Shown here piece by piece: positions 1 through 4,832 of a DNA stretch of 5,954 bases (its first letter is position 1; each line of letters starts with the position of its first letter). This DNA is from Bryobacterales bacterium. GTDB taxonomy: Bacteria; Acidobacteriota; Terriglobia; Bryobacterales; Bryobacteraceae. The position numbers and the translations under genes are program-made. The notes beneath the pieces were generated by a model. That model ran no database searches. It saw only the letters and a program-made list of their open reading frames with translations, and was not told the origin of the DNA. Location of the stretch: positions 19,002 through 24,955 of the forward strand of contig DOZZ01000031.1 of NCBI GenBank assembly GCA_003517725.1, written 5' to 3'.

Positions 1-2028
1 GTCGAGAGCGAGCCCGACCGCATGTCCGGCAGCCTCAACGTGGGCCCGCGCATTCTAATGACGCGCCAGGCGCTCGAGCGCAGCGGCCTCATGATCGCCG
101 GCAGCCGCGCTTCGGAGCGTTTCCTGTTCCATGTGCCGCCGGCCATGAAGATCGAACAGGTGCGCGCCGAAATCCGGAAAGCTTTTCCCGAAGGCCTGGT
201 CACCGATTTCACACAGACCCATCCGCTCATCGAGCAGGGGCTCGACCGCGCCACTACGTTCCTCAGCCTGGTGAGCCTGATTGCGCTGATCGTGGGCGCG
301 CTGGGCGTCTCGATGGCGATGCAGGCGCACCTGCAGCAGCGCATGGATTCCATCGCCGTGATGAAATGCCTGGGCGCGCGCTCGGGCCAGATCATGAAGA
401 TCTACGTGCTGCAGACCATCGGCCTGGGGCTTGCCGGAGGCGTATTGGGCGTGCTGGCCGGCAGTGCCGTGCAGGCGGCGTTTCCGCTGCTGATCGCGCG
501 CTATTTCCATATCGCCGCGCCGTTTTTGGTCGATGCCGTCTCGGGGCTGCAAGGCCTGTGTATAGGGGTGCTGGCGACGCTGCTGTTCACCATCCCGCCG
601 CTGCTGGGCATTCGCAACATCCGGCCTGGCGCGATCTTTCGCCGCGATGTCGCTGAGCCCGCGGGCACGTGGACCACGCGTCTCAAGGGCGCCGCGGTGC
701 CGGCTGTGTCGGGCCTCTTGATACTGGCCTGCATCGCGGCCATCGGAGGCTGGCTCAGCAATTCGCTGCGGCTGGGGTTCTACTTCGTGGGCGCGATCAC
801 GTTCAGCCTGCTGGTGATGTCGGCGCTGGCCTGGCTGCTGCTGTTTGTTCTGCGCCGCATTGGCCGCAGCGCGCGCCGCCTGCCCATGAGCGTGCGGCAG
901 GGCATTGCTAATCTGTACCGGCCTGGCAACCACGCGCAAGCGGCGCTCGTGGCGCTGGGCGTGGGCGTGACGTTCACACTCACGATTTATCTGGTGCAGC
1001 GCGGCATGTTGTTCGACATGAACCGCAGCGCGCCGCCGGGCATGCCCAACGTTTTTCTGCTCGACATTACGCCGCATAACCGCGATGCCGTGCGCGATCT
1101 GCTCACCCATCAGACGGGAGTGGCCGGCGCGCCCGATATGCTGGGCACGGTTGCGGCGCGCATTGCGAGCGTCAATGGCGTGGCGCTTAAACGCGAAGAG
1201 TTGAAAGGTATGGCGCGGCGCCTGGCCTCCACCAATAGCGTCACCGAAGCCACGGCGCTGCCGGCCAGCACGCGCCTGGTGCAGGGGCATTGGTGGACAA
1301 GCGGCTATTCCGGGCCACCGCAGCTTTCGATCTCCGAGGAGGCTGCCAAAATCCTCAACGTTGCGCCGGGCTCGCGCATCACGTGGTCCACGCCGCTCCA
1401 CACCTTCGACTCGACGGTTGCGGCGGTCCACCGCACCGAAGCTATACGGCTCAGCTCGCGAGTCGAGTTCATCTTCTCGCCCGGCTCGCTGGCAGGGCTG
1501 CCGATGATCTACTACGGCAGCGTGCGGGTGCGTCCGCCCGACGTGGCGCAACTGCAGAAGGCGCTTTATCAGCGATTCCCCACGGTCACGGTGGTCAACG
1601 TCGCCGACGTGCTGCAAATTATTCAGGAAGTGGTGAACCAGATCTCGCTGGTGGTGCGCTTCATCTCGGCGTTTGCGATTCTCTCGGGCGCGATCATTCT
1701 GGCTTCGAGCGTGGCGGGCACGCGGTTCCGGCGCATACGGGAGGTCGTGATCCTCAAAACTTTGGGTGGGACACGCGGGAAAATCGCCGCTATCTTCTCG
1801 ATGGAGTTTCTGATTCTCGGCGCGGTCGCGGGTGTGGCGGGCTCGTTGCTGGCCGCCGGCTTTGCCGCGCTGGTGGTCAAGCGCATCTTCCATGCGGATC
1901 CGCAGTTCGACTGGGTGCCGCTGGCTGTGTGCGTGGTGGGCACGGGCTTGATTGCGAACCTCGCGGGGTGGCTTGCCAGTTTCCGGATTTTGCAGCAGCG
2001 GCCGCTGGAGATTTTGCGCAATGAATAG
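1..2028 (+). CDS. ABC transporter permease, YbbP-like, two FtsX domains (5' end off the window)
   Basis: This is the inner-membrane permease of a predicted ABC exporter of the YbbA/YbbP type, acting with a separate ATPase. The reading frame is open from base 1, and the seven codons before the first ATG (base 22) read VESEPDR, running smoothly into protein-like sequence, so the gene is truncated by the left edge and ATG 22 is not its start. Numbering from that ATG (668 residues), hydrophobic segments lie near 78-100, 130-155, 175-197, 227-246, 251-277, 306-325, 543-563, 592-618 and 630-653. Two FtsX-type stretches with the usual basic, glycine-containing loop before a membrane helix are visible: MKCLGARSGQ (114-123) and LKTLGGTRGK (578-587). 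The region 330-540 is hydrophilic and probably periplasmic. Full-length relatives have about 800 residues or more, so roughly the first fifth is missing. The cognate ATPase is not in view and may lie upstream. The neighbouring ABC-F ATPase is not a plausible partner because ABC-F proteins do not pair with membrane domains. The substrate is unknown. Confidence 0.88.
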   Translation, partial: VESEPDRMSGSLNVGPRILMTRQALERSGLMIAGSRASERFLFHVPPAMKIEQVRAEIRKAFPEGLVTDFTQTHPLIEQGLDRATTFLSLVSLIALIVGALGVSMAMQAHLQQRMDSIAVMKCLGARSGQIMKIYVLQTIGLGLAGGVLGVLAGSAVQAAFPLLIARYFHIAAPFLVDAVSGLQGLCIGVLATLLFTIPPLLGIRNIRPGAIFRRDVAEPAGTWTTRLKGAAVPAVSGLLILACIAAIGGWLSNSLRLGFYFVGAITFSLLVMSALAWLLLFVLRRIGRSARRLPMSVRQGIANLYRPGNHAQAALVALGVGVTFTLTIYLVQRGMLFDMNRSAPPGMPNVFLLDITPHNRDAVRDLLTHQTGVAGAPDMLGTVAARIASVNGVALKREELKGMARRLASTNSVTEATALPASTRLVQGHWWTSGYSGPPQLSISEEAAKILNVAPGSRITWSTPLHTFDSTVAAVHRTEAIRLSSRVEFIFSPGSLAGLPMIYYGSVRVRPPDVAQLQKALYQRFPTVTVVNVADVLQIIQEVVNQISLVVRFISAFAILSGAIILASSVAGTRFRRIREVVILKTLGGTRGKIAAIFSMEFLILGAVAGVAGSLLAAGFAALVVKRIFHADPQFDWVPLAVCVVGTGLIANLAGWLASFRILQQRPLEILRNE

Positions 2029-2040
2029 TGGTGAGCAGAC

Positions 2041-2071
2041 GGCGGCTGAAGCCACCGGCAGCCTAAAGGCT
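2041..2071. terminator. Possible weak bidirectional terminator hairpins
   Basis: The 46 bases between the stop codons of the permease (+) and the ABC-F gene (-) hold two small inverted repeats. GGCGGC-TGAA-GCCACC (2041-2056) has one C-A mismatch, and AGCC-TAAA-GGCT (2060-2071) has a four-base stem, or five with a two-base loop. Neither is followed by a T-run on either strand, so this is not a classic intrinsic terminator. The location between convergent genes is the main argument for it. Confidence 0.22.
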
Positions 2072-2074
2072 ACA

Positions 2075-3883
2075 CTACGATGCGTTCTGTTTGGACTCGA
2101 GTTCGGCCCAGCGCGCATAGAGCTCGTCCACCGCTTCCTGAGCTTTTTGCAGCGCCTCATAGGCTGCGTGCAGGCGCGCCGCATCCGACGTGACCGTCGG
2201 GTCTTCCATGGCTGTCCGGCAACGCTCCAGCGCGGCTTCCTGATCGGCTACGCGCTGTTCGATGCCGGCCCATTCACGGCTCTCCAGATACGACAGCTTT
2301 TTCTTCGGCGTCTCCACCGCGACCGGTTTGCCCGCCGATTCCCGCGCCCGCTTGGGCGGCCGCCGGTTCTTTGTCGCGGCCTCGAACTGCGAGTAGTCGG
2401 CGTAGCGTTCGGCATGGCCTTCGCCATCGAGGCCCACGATCTGCGTTGAGACGCGATCGAGCATGTAGCGGTCGTGCGTCACCAGCACCAGCGCGCCGCT
2501 GAACTCGAGCAGGCTCTCTTCCAAAACTTCGAGCGTCGGAATGTCCAAGTCGTTGGTGGGTTCGTCCAGCAGCAGCAGATCGGCCGTCTTGACCATCAGC
2601 TTGGCGATCAGCACGCGGGCTTTCTCGCCGCCCGAAAGGCGCCCCACCGGCATCTCCAGTTGCTCCGAGCGAAATAGAAAGCGCTTGGCCCACGACACCA
2701 CGTGGATCGGCCGGTCGCGATACAGCACCGAATCGCCATCCGGGACTAACGCTTTGCGCAACGTTGATTCTGGATCTAATTGCTCGCGGTTCTGGTCGAA
2801 CAGGACGATGCGCAGACCGTCGGCGCGCGTGATGACGCCCGTATCCGGCTCCAGTTCGCCGCCGATCAGCCGCATCAGCGTGGTCTTGCCGCTGCCGTTG
2901 GGTCCGGCCAGGCCCAGGCGAGTGCCCGGCGACAGCACCAGATTGAGATTGTTGATCAGCGGGCGTCCGCCCATGGCCTTCGAGACATGCTCGAGCGTCA
3001 CCAGCTTTTTGGTGCGCCGCTCGGAGGCCACGAAGTCGATGCCGGCCGAGCGTGTGCCGGCGCGGTTGCGCGCGCTCAACTCGCTCAATTCTTCGATCAT
3101 GCGGCCGGCTGCGTCGATGCGCGCTTTGGACTTCGTGGTGCGCGCCTTGGGGCCGCGCCGCAGCCACTCGACTTCGGTGCGCACCCGATTTTCGACCGAT
3201 TCCTGCAGCTTCGACTGCGCGTGCAGAAAGTCGGCTTTGCGCTCCAGAAACTCGCTGTAGACGCCCGCCACTTTGAAGATGCCGCCCGGATAGAGCCGGC
3301 TCAGCTCGGCCATCTGGTTAGCGACATTCTCGAGGAAATAGCGGTCGTGGCTGATCGTGACCGACGCGAAAGAGGCTTGGGTCAGCACTTTTTCGAGCCA
3401 CAGAATGCCCTCCAGATCGAGGTGGTTGGTGGGTTCGTCGAGCAGCAGGATATCGGGGTGACGGATCAGCGCGACGGCGATGGCCAGGCGTTTGCGCCAG
3501 CCGCCCGATAGCGTTTGGATTACTGCCTTGGAATTGTCGAAACCCGCCCGGCCCATGGTTTCCGAAAGGCGCGCCGAGATCTCGGCGGCGTCCAGACCGG
3601 CGTTGGCTAGCACCCGTTCAAGTACTTCTTGCACGGTGGCGTCCGGCGGAAAGACCGAATCCTGGGGTATGTACTCGAGCCTGACGCCTTTACGCAAGGC
3701 GACTTCGCCCCGGTCAGGCTCGCGCTGGCCTGCCAGAATTTGAAGAAATGTCGACTTCCCCGCCCCGTTCGGACCGATCAGCCCAACCCGATCGCCGTCG
3801 GAGATGGTGAGGGCGATGTCTTCGAAGATGGGCGCGGACCCGAAGGATTGAGTAATACCCTGACAATTCAGCAGCAACGCCAT
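2075..3883 (-). CDS. uup: ABC-F family ATPase, Uup type
   Basis: A soluble tandem ABC ATPase of 602 residues, complete. Domain 1 has Walker A GPNGAGKST (37-45), signature LSGGW (125-129), Walker B ILLLDE (145-150) and switch His179. Domain 2 has Walker A GPNGSGKTT (327-335), signature LSGGE (416-420), Walker B LLLLDE (436-441) and His470. The inter-domain linker (about 190-290) is charged and contains EWLRRGPKARTTKSKAR (239-255), close to the W(I/L)R.G.KAR pattern of Uup. A lysine/arginine-rich stretch (about 505-530) leads to a C-terminal coiled coil (about 530-598), the extra domain that separates Uup from most other ABC-F proteins and is linked with nucleic-acid binding. Both catalytic glutamates are present and there are no membrane segments. 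Known family roles are ribosome-associated ATPase activity and, in E. coli Uup, effects on transposon precise excision and replication-related structures; the role here is inferred. The ATG at 3883 is preceded by AAGG (3894-3897) ten bases upstream, a weak ribosome binding site. The gene lies 48 bases after an 83-residue gene on the same strand, so cotranscription is possible. Confidence 0.95.
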   Translation of the reverse strand: MALLLNCQGITQSFGSAPIFEDIALTISDGDRVGLIGPNGAGKSTFLQILAGQREPDRGEVALRKGVRLEYIPQDSVFPPDATVQEVLERVLANAGLDAAEISARLSETMGRAGFDNSKAVIQTLSGGWRKRLAIAVALIRHPDILLLDEPTNHLDLEGILWLEKVLTQASFASVTISHDRYFLENVANQMAELSRLYPGGIFKVAGVYSEFLERKADFLHAQSKLQESVENRVRTEVEWLRRGPKARTTKSKARIDAAGRMIEELSELSARNRAGTRSAGIDFVASERRTKKLVTLEHVSKAMGGRPLINNLNLVLSPGTRLGLAGPNGSGKTTLMRLIGGELEPDTGVITRADGLRIVLFDQNREQLDPESTLRKALVPDGDSVLYRDRPIHVVSWAKRFLFRSEQLEMPVGRLSGGEKARVLIAKLMVKTADLLLLDEPTNDLDIPTLEVLEESLLEFSGALVLVTHDRYMLDRVSTQIVGLDGEGHAERYADYSQFEAATKNRRPPKRARESAGKPVAVETPKKKLSYLESREWAGIEQRVADQEAALERCRTAMEDPTVTSDAARLHAAYEALQKAQEAVDELYARWAELESKQNAS

Positions 3884-3931
3884 GCAAATTCAACCTTAGC
3901 GCATGCCGCTGCCGCTGATTTGGGGCCGGAT

Positions 3932-4183
3932 CTATTGGGTTTTGGCCTTGACCTTGGCCGCGCCTTCTTCCGTCTCGGCGGCCATGTGGTGGGTGGCGCG
4001 CTTGGTGCCGTGCTTGATCTTGCGGCCGGTGGTACGGGTGGTGTGGGCCACGGCGTGACCGGTGTTTTTGGCGGCCATCTTGGTGTCGTGGCCGGCTTCT
4101 TTTATGTCCTGCTTGGCGTCCTGCGAGTAGCCCGGCAGAGCCAGCAAACCGATCGAACAGAGAAATACTGCGAGTGTTTTCAT
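3932..4183 (-). CDS. Small exported Lys/Ala/His-rich protein with 11-residue periodicity
   Basis: Encodes 83 residues from the ATG at 4183. That start was chosen because it puts a clean signal peptide at the N-terminus: MK, then a hydrophobic core (about residues 4-16), then PGYS-Q around 17-21 as a possible signal peptidase I site. Cys9 is not in a good lipobox, so a lipoprotein is unlikely. Longer in-frame starts reach 4276 but add unrelated residues and run into the neighbouring gene. The mature part (about 62 residues) is very hydrophilic, rich in Lys, Ala, Thr and His, with glycines at 31, 42 and 53, exactly 11 apart, followed by a basic stretch (54-62) and an acidic EET-like patch (70-73). 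The pattern recalls LEA-type amphipathic stress proteins and small exported proteins that I recall as common in Acidobacteriota; I do not recognise a named family. No strong Shine-Dalgarno is visible (AAAAG four bases before the ATG is the nearest purine run). It lies 48 bases upstream of the uup gene on the same strand. Probable location is the periplasm. Confidence 0.78.
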   Translation of the reverse strand: MKTLAVFLCSIGLLALPGYSQDAKQDIKEAGHDTKMAAKNTGHAVAHTTRTTGRKIKHGTKRATHHMAAETEEGAAKVKAKTQ

Positions 4184-4211
4184 ACTTTTAGTATTGCAAG
4201 TAAGACTCCGT

Positions 4212-4227
4212 ATGAAGGAAATTTCAT
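4212..4227. repeat. Short inverted repeat in the intergenic gap
   Basis: In the 73-base gap (4184-4256) upstream of the 83-residue gene, ATGAA (4212-4216) and TTCAT (4223-4227) form an inverted repeat that partly overlaps an 8-base perfect palindrome GAAATTTC (4218-4225). It sits about 30-45 bases before the start codon, where an operator could lie. I could not identify a convincing -35/-10 pair in this gap; AATACT (4190-4195 on the - strand) is the best -10-like hexamer but is too close to the ATG to leave a normal leader. Chance occurrence is quite possible. Confidence 0.2.
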
Positions 4228-4256
4228 GGCCGGGCGAGGGTAGATGAGATGTCACA

Positions 4257-4553
4257 TTAGGGATCACACATTTCAACGCCGTTCACCAGGAGGAAGATTG
4301 GATCTTCCTTTCCGCTCGCACCGATAGTTCCATCGGGATTACGATAGCGGTGAAAAGTCCCCAGGAGAACACCTGCCCGGTGGTCCATCAAGTCATATAC
4401 CTGACTAAGCGCTCCAGGCCGTTGTTTTGCGTCGGGAGGGGCAAGCCTCTCGCTTACCATCACGCGCTGAGTGCAGCGCTTGAGAAGGATGGCTTGAAAC
4501 TCGGGATCATTCCAAATCTTTCGAAGCTCCCACTTCGTAACCTTCTGCGGCAT
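4257..4553 (-). CDS. Hypothetical protein, 98 aa, unrecognised, C-terminal HRYRNPDGTIG motif
   Basis: I do not recognise a named family. The product from the ATG at 4553 has 98 residues; a TTG at 4559 would add two, and the frame is closed by a TGA at 4599-4601 with no other start between. The N-terminus is basic and tryptophan-containing (KVTKWELRKIW, 4-14), followed by a probable helix (about 17-33). The C-terminal half carries a compact run of turn-forming motifs: RLAPPDAKQRPG (36-47) and HRYRNPDGTIGASGKEDP (68-85), then a hydrophobic strand FLLVNGV (87-93). No signal peptide or membrane segment is seen. The protein-like motifs are why I prefer this frame to the overlapping + strand frame over 4350-4559. 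No Shine-Dalgarno is apparent before the ATG. It is divergent from the 85-residue gene with a 21-base gap and is followed by the small exported protein gene. Its GC content is clearly below that of the flanking genes. The Pro-Asp-Gly/Gly-Ser-Gly-Lys tail resembles one I recall in small uncharacterised bacterial proteins, but I cannot assign a function. Confidence 0.68.
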   Translation of the reverse strand: MPQKVTKWELRKIWNDPEFQAILLKRCTQRVMVSERLAPPDAKQRPGALSQVYDLMDHRAGVLLGTFHRYRNPDGTIGASGKEDPIFLLVNGVEMCDP

Positions 4554-4556
4554 AAT
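4551..4556 (+). promoter_or_regulatory. Possible -10 element for the rightward 85-aa gene
   Basis: CATAAT matches TATAAT at five of six positions and would place the transcript start near 4563, giving a leader of about 12 bases with GGGG (4563-4566) ahead of the ATG at 4575. No acceptable -35 hexamer lies 15-19 bases upstream and there is no TGn extension, so the call is weak. The element overlaps the start codon of the leftward gene. Confidence 0.2.
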
Positions 4557-4571
4557 CAAATCGGGGTCGCC

Positions 4572-4602
4572 AGTATGTACGACAAAATCCTGGAATTGTC
4601 AA
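4572..4602 (-). promoter_or_regulatory. Candidate sigma70-type promoter for the leftward 98-aa gene
   Basis: On the - strand a perfect TTGACA (4602 down to 4597) is followed by TACATA at a 17-base spacing (4579-4574, three of six matches) or CATACT at 19 bases (4577-4572, four of six). Transcription would begin near 4566, giving a leader of roughly 12 bases with no Shine-Dalgarno before the ATG at 4553. The -35 is strong and the -10 mediocre. The element sits wholly inside the 5' part of the rightward gene and its left edge, and its -10 overlaps that gene's ATG (4575-4577). Confidence 0.38.
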
Positions 4603-4832
4603 ATCTCTATCTATCGCGAAAAATACACCTGGAAGACTTCCAGCAGCAGTTTGCGGGTTTTTACTTTGAGGTTCGTAAAAGCTCCAAAAACCCTTCGGCG
4701 GCATCACGATTGTGCAGTGAAATTGTAGGGCCGCTCGCAGAACTGACCAGAGAACATCGATCAGAAGAGTCCTTCCGTCAGGAGTTGGCTGCGGCCGTTC
4801 GCCTGCTTGAGGCAGAATCGATCGCCGACTAA
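4575..4832 (+). CDS. Hypothetical small helical acidic protein, 85 aa
   Basis: I do not recognise a named family. The frame is open back to 4350, but the upstream 75 codons overlap the better-supported - strand gene and give unprotein-like sequence. The ATG at 4575 starts a coherent product and has GGGG (4563-4566) eight bases ahead. The 85 residues look all-helical in three segments: about 2-14 (YDKILELSNLYL), 17-34 (IHLEDFQQQFAGFYFEVR) and 42-83, with no signal peptide or membrane segment. The layout, a short N-terminal helix ending in YL, then LEDFQ..F, then a long helix with an LAEL...HRSEE..RQEL pattern (55-71), recalls small uncharacterised bacterial proteins, some reminiscent of helical immunity proteins. 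That resemblance is from memory and not a functional claim. Codon use includes many A/T-ending codons (ATA, TTG, CTA, TCA, AGA), unlike the flanking genes. It diverges from the 98-residue gene, and its TAA overlaps the stop of the CE15 gene by tail-to-tail overlap of four bases. Confidence 0.6.
   Translation: MYDKILELSNLYLSRKIHLEDFQQQFAGFYFEVRKSSKNPSAASRLCSEIVGPLAELTREHRSEESFRQELAAAVRLLEAESIAD

Noticed and set aside
55..2184. A 709-codon open frame on the - strand opposite the permease gene
   Set aside because: The translation is rich in Arg, His, Gln and Ala with no hydrophobic segments or motifs, as expected for the antisense shadow of a GC-rich gene. The + strand permease has clear FtsX features and membrane helices.
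2541..3260. Open frames of about 240 codons on the + strand (2541-3260, 2780-3511) and a 297-codon frame on - (2274-3167) inside the ABC-F gene
   Set aside because: They are alternative-frame shadows; the ABC-F frame carries every Walker, signature and switch motif in order.
2075..3883. ABC-F ATPase as the energy partner of the adjacent permease
   Set aside because: ABC-F proteins are tandem soluble ATPases without transport partners, and the two genes are convergent, not co-oriented.
4184..4276. Longer start for the 83-aa exported protein at 4276
   Set aside because: The extra 31 residues overlap the upstream gene's end and would bury the signal peptide; the ATG at 4183 gives a normal exported protein.
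4350..4574. N-terminal extension of the 85-aa gene to an ATG at 4350 (160 aa product)
   Set aside because: These 75 codons overlap the - strand 98-aa gene almost completely and read as low-quality protein sequence, while coherent helical sequence begins at the ATG at 4575.
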